From the NCBI RefSeq assembly GCF_022605725.1, contig NC_065549.1:37773690-37837689 (forward strand): DNA of 64,000 bases. Direction: 5' to 3'. This document shows positions 1-12,002 of the stretch, piece by piece (the stretch's first letter is position 1; every line of letters begins with the position of its first letter). The translations under genes and the position numbers were made by a program. Below the pieces are notes generated by a model. The model ran no database searches. It saw only the letters and a program-made list of their open reading frames with translations, and was not told the origin of the DNA. The stretch comes from Anthonomus grandis grandis. Taxonomy: Eukaryota; Arthropoda; Insecta; Coleoptera; Curculionidae.

Positions 1-2279
1 AATGAAAAATATACAGATCTTCCAAACTCCATGCCAAGCTCCAGGGTAGCCGCTCTGACTGCAAAACAACCTGCAGACACCTTTTTGCAAGTACCGAGGA
101 TATGCTCTTCAAATCTGAGTTCTCTGTCAATGAATATACCCAAAAATTTTGTATTATCAAACTGCTAAACTACTGAATTAGAAAAAGGCACGTGGTCTAG
201 AGCACACTTAAAGCACAATAATTTGGTTTTTTGAGGATTTAGTGACAGCAAGTTTGATTCAAACCAGAGATTTACTGCCTGAAGATCAGTTGCTAATGTA
301 GTTCGCAGAGTATCTGTGTCTGGGCTGTGCCAAAGAAGTGTGGTATCATCGGCAAATAGAGCAAATTTTCCCCGTACATTAAGATTGGTAAGATCATTTA
401 TGTATAGGAGAAAAAGTATAGGCCCCAAAACTGAACACTGAGGAACTTCCAAGGTGATAGGATGGTAATCAGAGTACTTAGATCCTACAAGCACTCGTTG
501 TTGCCGATATTGCAGATAGGAAGCAAACCAAGAAGATGAAACTCCCCGAAATCCATAATGATGAAGCTTCCGCAGCAGAATCCTATGGCAGACACAATCG
601 AAAGCCTTCGACAAATCACAAAAAACTGCCGCCGAAACTCCACCAGCATTTATCTGGGAGTAAAGCTCATGAAAATAATTAAACATGGCATCATTGGTAC
701 TGGTATTTTCACGGAAGCCAAATTGAAGTCTGGTGAGGATGTTTTTGGACTTTAAAAAGGACATTATTTGATTTTTAACCAGTTGTTCGATTACTTTTGA
801 TAGCGTAGACAAGAGAGAAATGGGACGAAAGTTAGAAGGATTATCAAGAGCTCCACCCTTGTGAACTGGGATAACTTAAGCTGATTTTAGACAAGATGGA
901 AATATCCCCTTGCTCCAAGAAAGGTTAATTGCATCAACTGGTGCCTTTAGCGCCGTTTCTGGAAGGTTGAGAAAAATTTTAGCTGAAAGGTTGTCTTCTC
1001 CAGTTGAATTTTTATTTTTTTTAGTATAGAGAATATCCTTGAGTTCGTTTAGGTTTGTAGGTATAAAGAAAAAGGAATTTGGAACATGAATGGCTGGCAT
1101 AAAGGAAAGAGGATCCACAGAAGGGTTCAAATTTTGCTGAAGTTGTAGAGCAATATTAGAAAAAAAAATTGTTACAACCAGGGCATTGTCTTGACTGCTT
1201 ACCACAATTGTGACGAATATCATTAATAATTTTCCAACTCTCCTTATATTTGTTAAATGAACCACTTAAACGGTTGGAGTAGTAAGTTTGCTTCGAGATT
1301 CTTGTCAGACAACGATACAAGGCTCGGTAAGAATTGAAATAGTTATGAAAAACTGGAGAGTCAGTGAACTTTCTTATTGTGTGAAGGGATCTCAGATTTC
1401 TTGAAGATACTTTCAAACCCCTCGTGAACCAAGATTTTATAGGTTTGGATTTCGATTTGATTTTAATCATTGGGAAGGAAGCATCAAAGAGCTTAACAAT
1501 TTTTGTGTGAAAGGAAGATAAATCGAAAATAGAATTCCAGGACTGAAAGTTGACGAAAACTTATTAAAGTTATTAATACCAAAAATTCGACCATATCACT
1601 GTGCAGATACACTACATTCCTTTTGTATATTTGCTATTTTACATAGTATAAACTGATGGTCTGATAAAGCAGAATTTGCGACTGTACACTCCACGGAGTC
1701 ATATGGAAAATTAGAACAAATATAGTCAATAGTGGAGCTTGTTGACTGTGTTATACGAGTAGAATCTTTTACATGCATATGTATATTAAATGCCCCCATT
1801 AGATGATCGAGGCGCAGAGTAAATACAGAATTTTTATCATTAAAGTTAATATTAAAGTCTCCTGTAAGAAGTACGTAAGCCGCCGATGGAATTTCAAATA
1901 AAAGTGCCTCTAATTTTAAAAAGAATTCGCTGCAGTCTCCTAGAGGAGATCTATAAATACAAATTACCTATAAGATTATGGATTTAAAGTAAATTACAGT
2001 AAATTCAAAAGTCATTTCCTTTAGGAGATGGTTAAATTTATCTACCTGTTGAAAAGAGTTGTGTTCTAAAAAGTTTTTACATAATAATATCATACATCCA
2101 CCATGAGAAGACAAAATCCGACAAAAACTAGACAAAATAACATAATTTGGTAGATCAATAAGCTCACCCGGTTTAAGCCAGTGCTCAGTAAGTAATAAAA
2201 TACTAGGATAGTTTAAGTCATGCAAAAAAAGTGAAAGTTCACTAGTTTTATGTCGCAGAGATTGAATATTTAACAACAT
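1..2279 (-). pseudogene. Non-LTR retrotransposon ORF2 (endonuclease + reverse transcriptase), broken, runs off left edge
   Basis: Read right to left. An APE-type endonuclease (2279-1968, with LLNIQSLRHK and LLTEHW; then GDFNIN near 1845 and SDHQFILC near 1640) is followed by a linker (1470-1156) and an RT (about 1020-1). RT motifs are NFRPISLLS, CDLSKAFDCV, the altered VPQCSVLGP (usually GVPQGS) and the catalytic FADDTTLLW. The RT tail NTKFLGIFIDRELRF continues to base 1 and off the window. In-frame stops lie at 876-878 and 165-167, and the frame shifts between linker and RT near 1160-1200 and inside the endonuclease. Domain order and motifs fit the CR1/Jockey group; I did not assign a clade. 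Non-functional. Confidence 0.85.
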
Positions 2280-2383
2280 TAGAATTAGTTGGCTAGGTAA
2301 AACATTAGATTGAATGTGTTTTACATTTTCATGATTGTTACTAGCTTGTATGTCAACAGTAGAGAGTTTACTATTCCCAAATG

Positions 2384-2850
2384 TTACATTGGACTGAGAT
2401 GTTGACAGTCTTGGTGAAAATTCAATTTAATATTATTTAATTGACAGAAATCAATGAGATAATGTACCATGCGCTCCTTATTTATGTAATCGCTAACAAT
2501 GGGTACAAGCGTAGTTCCATTTAGGGATTCAATGCATTTTGAGATTTCGCGATGTTGTAACGTTATAAATGAATTAAGTATGGGCCTATTTTTAAACAGA
2601 GAAGGTCCTATTAAAACTACGTTTGTATTATCCATGTTTCTAAGTCTTTTTTGAATATCCCCAATGCTGCATCGTTTCCCGAGCACTGATTTAAGTGAAC
2701 CAAGAAACACAAAAACGAAGTCCGATTTAGTAAACCGTTCGGAGAATTGGAGAGTCTCTTGAAGCAGGTCTTCAGATTTTTTAAAGAGTGACAGATATCC
2801 TCTAACATCCGATCCAATGACCAAAATTTTGTTCTTCCTGGGATAACGTC
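2384..2850 (-). pseudogene. ORF1 C-terminal remnant with SGNH/GDSL-esterase-like fold
   Basis: About 150 residues lie just upstream, in transcription order, of the endonuclease at 2279, so this is the end of ORF1 of the same element. The stretch KILVIGSDVRGYL resembles SGNH block I (GDS, here GSD). A hydrophobic strand SDFVFVFLGSL and then NVVLIGPSLF look like the central strands of such a fold, and a late region near IVSDYINKERMVHY sits where the catalytic D/H pair would be. Esterase-type ORF1 proteins are known in CR1-like retrotransposons. The N-terminal part is missing or unreadable up to the neighbouring element at about 3040. The esterase reading is an inference from the pattern. Confidence 0.5.
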
Positions 2851-3042
2851 GTTCTGCTTTGGTATTGGTAAAAGTATTGCTGGGTTTGGCTATATTTTCT
2901 GTGGATGTAGGACAGGATTGAACTCGGGTAGCATCAATATTAAGTCAACAATATTATTATGGTTTGCCACCAACCCGGGTTGGAAGCTTTGTGGAGAATC
3001 GATTCATCCAGGTTTTCGTTGATGGACACACCTCGCAGAGGT

Positions 3043-3076
3043 TTTAAATAATAAATAAATAAATAAATAAATAAAA
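3043..3076 (-). repeat. (TAAA)n 3' tail of the retrotransposon
   Basis: Seven or so TAAA units lie directly beside the AAAGGCC/TTTATTTTA 3' end. Read on the minus strand this is ...AATAAAGGCC-TTTTTA-(TTTA)n, the microsatellite type of tail used by CR1/Jockey-like elements in place of poly(A). Confidence 0.75.
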
Positions 3077-3265
3077 AGGCCTTTATTTTATACTCGGCGA
3101 AGGGCAGCATGCTGTTAACTTAACCGAGTACACATAAATATTACAATAATATTATTACTATCACAAAAAAAAAAAAACAATCCCAAAAAAAGTTGAAATA
3201 AAATTATCCAGTTGACTGTTTAATTCTAAGTTATTACTTTATATTATTGCTATTTTTCTCGATAT

Positions 3266-6100
3266 TTATTGTTGGCTTTCAATCAATATCTTTTTTAGGT
3301 TGTTTTTAAAGGATTGGAAAGACTTATCAGTACAGTGACTAATAATATATTTATTTATTAGCTTTGAAGCACAGAAAGAAAATGATCTTTGAAAAATCGC
3401 AGTGCTATGTCGGGGGATATCAAATTTTAAAACCGTGCGTGTTGTTCGATTATGTCTGGTAGTTCCTGTTTTAAGTTTATTTCGTAAGTAGGAGGGACTA
3501 TTGTTTTTTAAAAGTTTGAATAGGAAACTGCAGTAATGAAGTTTTTCTCTATTTTGCACATTAAGCCACTTCAATTCTTTTAGCTTGCAAGTTACATGAT
3601 CCCTTCCTCTCAACCCATAAACAAAGCGAATGCAAGAGTTCTGTATTTTTTGCAGTTTGTACCTACTAGAAGCATCAAGACATGGTCCATAAACAAAATT
3701 AGAGTAATTACAATGTGATAAAATTAGAGCTTCACAAAGCTGCCTTTTTAGTGTAATACTTAATAGATCCTTACTTTTATACAAATTTCTCAGGGACATA
3801 TATGCTCTTTGAACTACTTTAGATACTTGTGTTTTAAACCTCAAATTTGTATCAAAAGTTACACCTAAGTTTTTGTGTTCTTTTAAATTCAGAATTTTTT
3901 CACTATCTATCACAAGATCACAGTTCATACGAGACCATGATGCCAAGGGGCCAATGTAAATTACAGCCGATTTTTTTGGGTTTAATTTTAAACCATTTTT
4001 TTTGAATAATGGTGAATTGTATCTAAGCACTGACCCAATGATTGCATAGATTCATCAACGTTATTCTTAGTAAACTGTTTATAAATTTGTGTATCATCAC
4101 AGTATTGAGCCATACGACAGTCGCGAATTTTATTTTTTAGGTCATTTATATAAAGTATAAACAGCAAAGGGCCCAGAATGGATCCCTGGGGAACACCTCT
4201 TTTTAAATCGGCTGGCTCAGAGAACGACTCTTCCACTCTTGTCTTCTAGATCCTCTATCTGGGATCTATTTGTAAGATAATTACTGCAAAAACGCACAGC
4301 TTTCGGTAAGAATCCGTAATAGGAGAGCTTCGCTAAAAGTAAGTTATGATGTAGAGTATCGAATGCCTTGCTGAAATCTAACAGAACCAAAGCTGTCGTC
4401 TCACCCTTGTCCCAAGCATCAATAATATCATCCAAGACTCCAAGAAGGGCTGAAGCAGTATTAAAGCCACGGCGAAACCCCGATTGCGTTTCCGAGAGCA
4501 AATTATTTTTCACGATATATTTAATCATCTGGTTGTATATGAGTTTCTCAAAAATCTTGGACAATACAGAAAGTAGGCTTATTGGTCGTAAGTCAGAAAA
4601 GCCATCCGGGTTAGAGACCTTAGGTAGCGGCAACACTATTGCCTTTTTCCACAAAGAGGGAAATTTACCTATCTCGATGCAAGTATTAAAAATATGAGTT
4701 AGCACCGGAATGACACGAGGACAGCACATCTTAACCATTTCTAATGATATTTTATCAATGCCACTGGCATTTGATTTTATTTGCGAAATAGCTTCATATA
4801 CTCCTCCAGTATCCACCAGCTCCAGATCGAACCTTTGATCCGTGGCTCTTCTACCCAGGTATTCCCGAATGGTCTCCGCTGAAACTGGCGTGGATACCTG
4901 ACGTACCGACTCAACAAAAAACTGGTTAATTGCTTCCGGATATTTTAGGCTATCTGGTAGATTTGATGTAGAAGTGCCTTTTGTCTTACTATAGATATTA
5001 AGATTGGCCAAACCGTTCCAGAGGGCTTTTTTATTCTTGTCTCTATGCAGAAAATGTATATATCCCCTCTTTTCGTTTCTGACTGCGGTTGTAAACATGT
5101 TACGCACATTTTTATAGGATTCCCAATCGCCAGGATGTTTGTTTTTTTTATATTTTGAAAGTAGAGAATTTCTGTATTTTTTCATTTCCTTTAGAGTATC
5201 TGTAAACCAAGGTGCTTTCGGCTTTGTTACCCTAACCGTGGTGAAAGGTGCATGCTTATTAAAAAGTTGTGTAAGAATATGTGTAAAACACTGGACCTTA
5301 TCTATTTCCGCAAAACTAAACACCTTACCCCAATTTGCGGCGTTAAGATCAAGATCAAAAGCTGCCCTGTCGAAGCTCTTAAAATTTCTAAACGTAACAA
5401 ACTTTGGGGAAATCTTTGGAGCATTAATTGCAAGAGTGCAATAAATAAGTTGATGGCCAGAGTGCTCATGCATATCTCTATGTTCAACATTACCTATTAG
5501 TAGATTTTCATTTGACAGAATTATGACATCAATTAAGCTAGCTTTTTCCCTTGAAAACCTAGTGGGATTCATTACTACTTGCTTAAAATTAAATAAGTCC
5601 AAGAGAAAATCAAATTGCTCATTAACAGATTTATATTCTAGAAGGTTAATGTTGAGATCACCCATTATTATTGTTTCATCTACCATGGGAAGAATGTTTG
5701 AAATCGAGGTGTCTAAATGCTCTAACGCCCTAAGGACATTAAACTGAGGCGGACGATAAAAAACCCCAAATCCTAATTTAAGTTTGTTTATTTGTAAAAT
5801 AAACCATTGTTGCTCAAAAATTTCTACTTGTTCCACCAATTCCACCTTATGGACCCTTAAACTTGACCTCACGTAAACGCCAACTCCCCCACCTCTAGTT
5901 TTCCTGTCCAGTCGCAAAAAGTTATATCCTACTATTTCGATCTCTTTATCTAAAATATTTTCTGAAAGCCAACTTTCCGTTACTCCTAGTATATCTAGGT
6001 TTAGAGTAGAAAGGATTAACTTTACTTCAACAACACTAGGTAGCAAGGAACGTATATTAACGTGGCCTACCTTTAAATTGTTAGAACTGTTTTTGGCCAT
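3266..6100 (-). pseudogene. Retrotransposon ORF2: APE endonuclease + reverse transcriptase, two frameshifts
   Basis: The start MAKNSSNNLKVGHVNIRSLL is good. Endonuclease motifs in order are HVNIRSL, TESWLSE, RGGGVGVYV, VFYRPP, MGDLNINLL, NPTRF, SLIDVIILS and SGHQLIYC. Then come a linker (KPKAPWFTD) and an RT with PLPKVSNPDGFSDLRPISLLS, LLDFSKAFDTLHH, LKRGVPQGSILGPLLF and AQYCDDTQIY, and a C-terminal region ending KKILIESQQ. The frame changes near 4217-4236, just before the PQGS block, and again near 3988-4030 beside a run of A/T, so about 945 codons are split over three frames. The catalytic box reads YCDD where Y/F-A-D-D is usual. Upstream of the first frameshift the frame is fully open for 627 codons, so decay is recent. 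Confidence 0.9.
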
Positions 6101-6207
6101 TTAAAAATATAAAAATACACAAACCAAAACACTAAAGAAATAAGCAATTTAAAAAACAAATAAAATAAAAATATAAAAGGAATCCAAAAGTACAATAAAT
6201 AAAATAA

Positions 6208-7191
6208 TTAGCTAAAAAGTTCCTCTAACATAGCCTCATTCCTTATATGGATTGGCTTATCATTTTCATTTTTCCTTACCAAAGTTCTGCCATCACGATG
6301 CCATACATATCGATACCCCAGGCCTTTGAGCTGCTTTGCTTTCTTAAAAAGTCTGTAGTTTTCTTTGGTCATCTCCTCATTGATAAAAATGGGTGTATTC
6401 TTATTGCCAAGACCTACGGTACTTAGAGTAAGTTTTCCTTTTCTTCCTCTGGATTTTAAGATGCTATGTTTGGTCTCCTTATTTTTTAGGGAGATAATAG
6501 TCTTTACTCCTGCTTTGGTATCAATATTTTCAAATACTTCAACTTCTGATTCCGGAACCTCCAAAAAGTCAAAAAGAGTACCCAGTTTGTCCCTTGTATT
6601 TTTCTTATCCTCATCGTCATTTATTAGGCCTGCAATGCAGATATTTCTATCTAGCTTCCTAGTTTCCTCGACGTTACGCACAGTTTTAAGTTTTTCAATT
6701 TCTTCCTTCAAAACTTGGTTGTCTTTGGAGAGATTGTTCACTATATCTGCTAAAGCCTTACTCCTTAGTTTTTCTTCCTCATACTTTTCACTGAGAAAAT
6801 CTACTGATTTCCTAACCTCCCGCATTTCATTTTGTAAGCCTTTTATCATCTCCTTAAGCTCCAGGTCTCCGACGCATCCAGATGGTTTGGACATAAGTAG
6901 CGATCTTCGCTGTTGTGTTTTACGTAAAGTATCGATTTCAACATCGTTCTCGCATAATGGACATCGCCATGATGTTTTGTTTTCTATCATTAATTTTGCA
7001 TCAGCTTCATCAACTCTTCCGCATTTAAGATGGTAAAGGCCTCTACAGTCTCCACATACTAATTCTAAATTCGATTTAGCTATGTTTTGATCGCATTTCT
7101 TACATACTTTGGGATTAACCATGATAAAATCCGCTTTTAAGCGCCTATGCAAAGTCTCTCGGTGTATGGACTCCTTTAACTGCGTTATCAA
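6208..7191 (-). CDS. Retrotransposon ORF1 protein: PHD finger, coiled coil, RRM-like domain (intact)
   Basis: 327 codons without interruption; the more likely start is the internal Met at 7122 (residue 24), just before the finger. A complete C4HC3 PHD-type finger is visible: C30, C33, C46, C49, H54, C57, C77, C80, with W75 before the last pair. Residues of about 115-175 are heptad-rich and highly charged (coiled coil). Residues 183-260 start RNICIAGLINDDEDKK and look like the non-canonical RRM of retrotransposon ORF1 proteins. The C-terminal domain carries NYRLFKKAKQL and YRYVWHRDGRTLVRK. Such proteins bind the element's RNA and form the RNP. It is the only full-length open retrotransposon protein in the window. 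Confidence 0.85.
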   Translation of the reverse strand: MITQLKESIHRETLHRRLKADFIMVNPKVCKKCDQNIAKSNLELVCGDCRGLYHLKCGRVDEADAKLMIENKTSWRCPLCENDVEIDTLRKTQQRRSLLMSKPSGCVGDLELKEMIKGLQNEMREVRKSVDFLSEKYEEEKLRSKALADIVNNLSKDNQVLKEEIEKLKTVRNVEETRKLDRNICIAGLINDDEDKKNTRDKLGTLFDFLEVPESEVEVFENIDTKAGVKTIISLKNKETKHSILKSRGRKGKLTLSTVGLGNKNTPIFINEEMTKENYRLFKKAKQLKGLGYRYVWHRDGRTLVRKNENDKPIHIRNEAMLEELFS

Positions 7192-7441
7192 AACCGCGTG
7201 AGATGAATGCCGTGAAATGTGCGATAGCAGCGTTTTTTATGCAGCGTTTAGATGTAGACAAATAAGTTTAGTATTCAAAGATGAGCTACTTTTGTTGTTA
7301 TTGGTGGGTAGAATAAGTTATTACGTACGTAATTATCTCCTTTAATCAGCTGCGCCAGCAAACACAATTTTTTCTAAGGTAAAACTATCAAAATTTTAAT
7401 TTTTTTAGGGAGCAACATAAATGTATTGTTAATTACTTAAG

Positions 7442-8430
7442 GTGAACATACACGTTTTTTCTAAATCGATGCTGGTCTCTCTGTTATATGTCAACGACCT
7501 CCTCGACAAGACCTTACGACTTACGACTAATCCAATTTACAGCTTTGCTGATGACAGTACATTGGTGTCTTCCTTCAAGACGCCCATTCAAATGACTTTA
7601 GCCGACACCCAGTGCCATAGGCGTCGCCAAGTAACAACTATTAATGCTTTAATATCAATTTTTAGTGGACTGAGTGCAATCTGATTGAGTTTAAAGGAGT
7701 TAAGACTCAGACTGTTGTGGGGCTATAAAGAAAGCTACCTTTATTGCCTCAAGCCTTTATACTTACCTTACTGCTGTCGGTTCGTTTGTTAGGTATGAAG
7801 GTTGGAAGCTACACATGTCTTGGCATGATCATGTAGCGGAAATAGCTAAAGTAGCTGGCTTCTCAAAAGCTTGGAGCTATCTTCACCACGAAAAGACGAT
7901 ATATACTGCAATGCTCAGATTCGTATATCGCTTGAGTATTGCAAATATCAAAACTCAAGGAATAATATGAAAAAAGTAATTTCAAATATTGAACTCTAAA
8001 CCTAAACAAACGTTGAAGCTACTTGATTGCATCTAAAAGAGGGCCATATGATATCTTATAGAAGATCTAGAGATAACTAAAAGCTTGGGCAATTTAGCAC
8101 CTAGAAGGAAATAGGGGTACCTGACTCTATTTTATCAAGACCGTCACAGTAAATATTCTTCTGAACTGACCCATATTATTTCACCTAGAGCTATACACGT
8201 AAGATATCCTCGACAGGCATATGAATATCGAGTGCATCCGTAGACGCCTAGAACGTCGCTATATCGGGATTCCTTTTTATGGAAAAGTGCAAGTCTGTGG
8301 AATTAACTCCCAAAGTACGTCTTTCCTGTATATTACAACTTGCACAACTTCAAGAAAAATATCCACAACTTCGTATTACTGGTGCTACTCGTGCTCTTGA
8401 AGTACCATGCGGTTAGGCTCTTTTCTGACA
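7442..8430 (+). pseudogene. Decayed non-LTR reverse transcriptase, 3' half
   Basis: Pieces in several frames line up with one RT. LLYVNDLLD and IYSFADDSTLVSSF (catalytic FADD) lie at about 7480-7580, LSWHDHV-AEIAKVAGFSKAW at about 7810-7880, and RFVYRLSIAN near 7920. A LLDCIQKRA--LIEDLEITKSLGNLAPRRK region follows near 8020-8115. The C-terminal TPRTSLYRDSFLWKSASLWN lies near 8245-8300. The same C-terminal block recurs at 61182, so both come from one family. Many stops and frameshifts; no 5' half. A clade name would be a guess. Confidence 0.75.
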
Positions 8431-9325
8431 GTGTACTCCGTAAAAAAAATTAAAAACACGAATTTAGTAGACCAACAACCTAGAAGTAAAGGGTTGCGAG
8501 AGAAAATTGTCGCATGTGCTAATTCCGTGTCACCAGAAACCTTTTGGAAGTAGAAAATTGCTTTTATGAAAGGTTAACTTATTATTCAGCCAAAGAAGGC
8601 TTACATTACCAAAATAAAAATAATTTTATGACACATTCTTTTGTATTCATTCAGTCACTTTTAGAATAAAAAAAACATATGCCATTCTAATCGTAGTTTG
8701 TTTATGTAAGTTTTGCCATGCGGAATGTATGTGTGTCATCAATCAGATATTTAATACATATTCAATTGAATGATATTTTTAGGCTAATTACTGTATTTCG
8801 ATGTTGCAATGTATATAATTTGCAAGCATATTGCTATAATTGTTTTTTTTTATACCTTTTTTAATATACCTGGCTACCACAACATCTACTTCTTAATTTT
8901 CATTAAGCTTCTTTCCAGATATCTCCCTTTGAATATACCAACTATTATATGGAAATGCAAATATCTTCCAAATAATCTCCACTGGATATCCAATGGACAG
9001 TAATAAGACACACTTTTTTTAGACCAATTTTGAAGGCCAAATGTTTTCTTAAATACGTTTTTAAATTTAAAAAATATATATTAATTAAGTAGATAAAACC
9101 AATTTATTTTTTATTAATTTTCATCCTTGGTTCACAAGTACGTCGGAGCCATTTTTGTATGACTGTCTCTGTCACTTTTTGAGCAGCTCTACACTGGAGT
9201 CCAAAAACAGGTGACAAAATATATAGAAGTATCTGCATCAGTCAATTAAGTGAGATGCTATTAAATAAAGTTTTTTTTTAATAGGAAGAAACTTTGACAT
9301 TTAGTGGGTATATTATTATTTTACT
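8431..9325. other. AT-rich stretch, no recognised feature
   Basis: I see no gene, RNA or element ends here. The small open frame at 8809-9003 is hydrophobic, low complexity and has no recognisable motif. The first part (8431-8620) may still be the degraded 3' UTR of the RT fossil to its left. Confidence 0.5.
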
Positions 9326-10050
9326 GTGGTTCTAAATATGACAATGGTTCCTCTTCCTCGAACGTTAGGACTCAGTCCAGCGTTTTTTCATCCGCTGCTT
9401 AATAGTGAGATGTTGATCACCAGCTTTCATACCATCATTTTGGTGATCTTCGAAGGAGTTTACCGCTTTTGGGTTTTTGGACGATTTTTGCCAGTGGTTT
9501 CTCTCTACATAGTCTCTCCCAGCTTTTCGTGTTGCTCTAGCTCATCTTAAAACATTCGGGACCTTGCAGATTATCGCTACTTTTCCTTAGATCTCGAATT
9601 TATGTTGTTCTTAGCACACGTTTGGTTATTTTATTGTCTGTTTTTGTTTTTACAGCATACATCGTCAATAGCCTTACACGCGTTTTATAGATTCTACCTT
9701 TGCTTTCTATACTTATTTCATTTCTCCAGATGATATCTCGTAGGTACCTCGATATTAGATTAATGTTGCTCGTTATGTTTGCTGCAAGATATTTGAAGGT
9801 CACTTGTTTCACACTCGGTTGTAAACGGTGAGTTTACATCTTCGGGGCTCTCTGCGTATGGAGTGATTGTGTTTTTTGGGAACAAATTTTATTTCTATTC
9901 TAGTTTCTATAATAATTTCCTTTTTAAATTAATTTTTTTTTCAAATGTGTATGAAAATTCTTTGTAGGTTGTCTTCATCTTGGGAGACTATAAACGCATC
10001 ATCAGCGTAGCGCACTATTCTTATTTCTACATTTTCCACTATCCTATTAC
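9326..10050 (-). pseudogene. RTE-clade reverse transcriptase remnant, C-terminal part
   Basis: On the minus strand the catalytic box reads IRIVRYADDAFIVSQDEDNL at about 10012-9970. It is followed, after frame loss, by FKYLAANITSNINLISRYLR and the block IWRNEISIESKGRIYKTRV with MYAVKTKTDN (9812-9600). This order (YADD, then EFKYLG, then IWRN...KxRIYK, then TYAxET) is characteristic of RTE-type RTs. The sequence beyond 9600, with RETTGKNRPKTQKR, resembles the basic tail of RTE ORFs. Heavily mutated. Confidence 0.75.
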
Positions 10051-10304
10051 AAACCTATTACTAGTTTAAGCTTCATGTATTATTGCCGTTCGATTGTGAT
10101 ATATATTATAATATTTTATAGATGAATTCTTTTGGTTATTCGTAGTTTCATTCATTAAATTCCACTTTTTTTATAGTTATTTTTGGTTTCAATTAGTTTC
10201 GACTTATATTAATTTACTTTATCCTGTTTATATGTAAAACAATTCGGATTAATAAAAAAATTTTTTACTAATTTATAAACAAAAAGTAACAACAAAAAAA
10301 CAAT

Positions 10305-11290
10305 AGCAGTGTTTGATATTGTTGTTCATAACATACTCTTTGACCAATTTAATGAAGTTGGTGTACGAGGTACAATCAATAACTTTTATAGGGATTTAAG
10401 CACAATTAATAGGGTATTACCAAAGAATCACAGGGACCTATGTTTCCTATCAATGCTTTTCTTATTTTAAATAAATCAAATGTGGTATTACACTGGCCAC
10501 TGCCATGCCCTAACATATGCTGAAAATACTGCACTATAATTTTTCGCTAGTAGTTGGGAAAAGGTTTTTTAAATGTGCAGTATAATATACACCATTGGTT
10601 AGGTAAAAGCTTTAAAGTGCATCCTAATTTATTATAAATTAAGTAAATTGCTTCTTCAGCCACAGTTTTAGATCCATCGGAAAGAGCATTTTTTATTATG
10701 CATAGTTTTACATGCAGCAAAGGTATAATTAATGGTGATTACTTGTAAATTAAAAATGTATTTAAAATAGATTATACAAATCCTAACTAAAAAAATACTA
10801 CCTAAAAAAATAATACTTTTGATATTAAATCGCTTCCTAGAGCCAATTCTAAAGTATAGGATAATTTTTTGGGAGGGGTTTCATGACAACAATTTAAGAA
10901 ATATCTTAAGATGCTGCTCTAAAAATAACTTATTATTAGAAATTTTGTACAATAAATCTACTGTCAGTATCATTATCTGCTACTTAGGCATAAGTATATA
11001 AAATACATTCGATATAAGCAAATCTACTGCACTTCAACTCCATTTTACTCGATTTCAGACAATATATATTTTTTTATGTAAACGTCCCTGTTGTTAAAGT
11101 AAAGTGCGGGATTTCTCTTGTAAACCACATAATATCATTATATCCCCAAGAAAACCGAAAAACCCACAATTAAAAATCTTACAGTTTACGCCTGGCGCTG
11201 TCAAAGTAAATTGGTAGTTAGCTTTCTATGAAAGAAAAAAAGGAAACCGTTCGTTAAAGCTTAAGTTCAGTCCTTAACTGACGTTTAGCT
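10305..11290 (+). pseudogene. Decayed non-LTR reverse transcriptase
   Basis: Fragments in order: VFDIVVHNILFDQF-NEVGVRGTINNF at 10311-10385 (motif A, normally AFDxVxHxIL); TYAENTAL at about 10510 (normally YADDTAL) with SSWEKVF; then LEPILKYRIIFWEGFHDNNL at 10840-10900; then YHYIPKKTEKPTIKNLTVY near 11130-11190. These are the successive blocks of a CR1/Jockey-like RT. The catalytic aspartates are lost. The 11290-11560 stretch that follows has no readable motif and may be its 3' UTR. Confidence 0.65.
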
Positions 11291-11569
11291 GTATATGGTC
11301 AAGTTGGCACGATCTTGCGTCAATTACTGCCATGTTACAATTGCCTTTGTGTCGCTTTTTTTCGTTCGATGGATTTTGTCTAAGTTTTTGACTCTAATAG
11401 CCTTTAAGTCCTGTTAAACTTGTTACGGATTATTTCTTTAGTACATGTTCTATGTATTATCTTTTTGTATGACAATTTGTTTTATAATTAGGTATTTAAA
11501 GCAATGAATAACGCAATACTGTTACTACTAGTTATGAAGTTAACAAAATAAGATTTGGATGTCTTCTAT

Positions 11570-11910
11570 TCATGTATATATGGGTATTTGGATGCTGCTG
11601 TGCCCAAGTTCAAGGTATAGGATTTAAGGCCCATTAGGAGATATGCCAATTGGTTCACTATCAGCCTGGTTCGAACGATTAAAAGGTAAAAAATATCTAC
11701 ATCCTCTTAAGACCAAACGCAGGACAAGTTAAGCCATTCTTAATGAATTTAAAACATTGCAACAAGAAATTTAATGTCAAACTAAATTATATTATTTAAG
11801 TTACAAAACAAACATTTACAATAATATAAGTCATGATCCTACCACATTTTGGTCATTTCTGAGAATTAAATATGACTCAAGGAAAAGAGGGGTGTTTTGT
11901 TTACAAAAAT
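11570..11910 (+). pseudogene. Endonuclease-RT linker fragment of a non-LTR element
   Basis: Short readable pieces are AAVPKFKV, then RRYANWFTISLVRTIKR (11640-11690), then YYLSYKTNIYNNI and DPTTFWSFLRIKYDSRKRG (11787-11895). Retroelement linkers between endonuclease and RT typically read WF...VRTIKxK...PxxFWSFxRxK, so this is a small isolated piece of one. It may belong to the same insertion as the RT remnant to its left, rearranged. The 11911-12002 stretch that follows is plain AT-rich sequence. Confidence 0.55.
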
Positions 11911-12002
11911 ATTTATCAATTCTCTGTTCTCTGTTCTTGTTCTCTGAAGTTTACACACATTTTTAAAAGAGGAAACTTCTAGTTACATTATATAATAAGG
12001 TA

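Larger units (their letters stand above)
3043..7260 (-). mobile_element. Near-complete non-LTR retrotransposon, CR1/Jockey-like, PHD-type ORF1
   Basis: Minus-strand element. It has a 5' region near 7260-7192, ORF1 (7191-6208), ORF2 (6100-3266), a 3' UTR and a short tandem-repeat 3' tail (TTTA units on the sense strand) preceded by an AATAAAGG polyadenylation-like signal. The 107-base spacing between ORF1 and ORF2 is normal for the group. It abuts the 5' side of the esterase-type element at about 3040 and probably inserted into or beside it. The 5' boundary is approximate and I could not identify a target site duplication. Confidence 0.8.
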
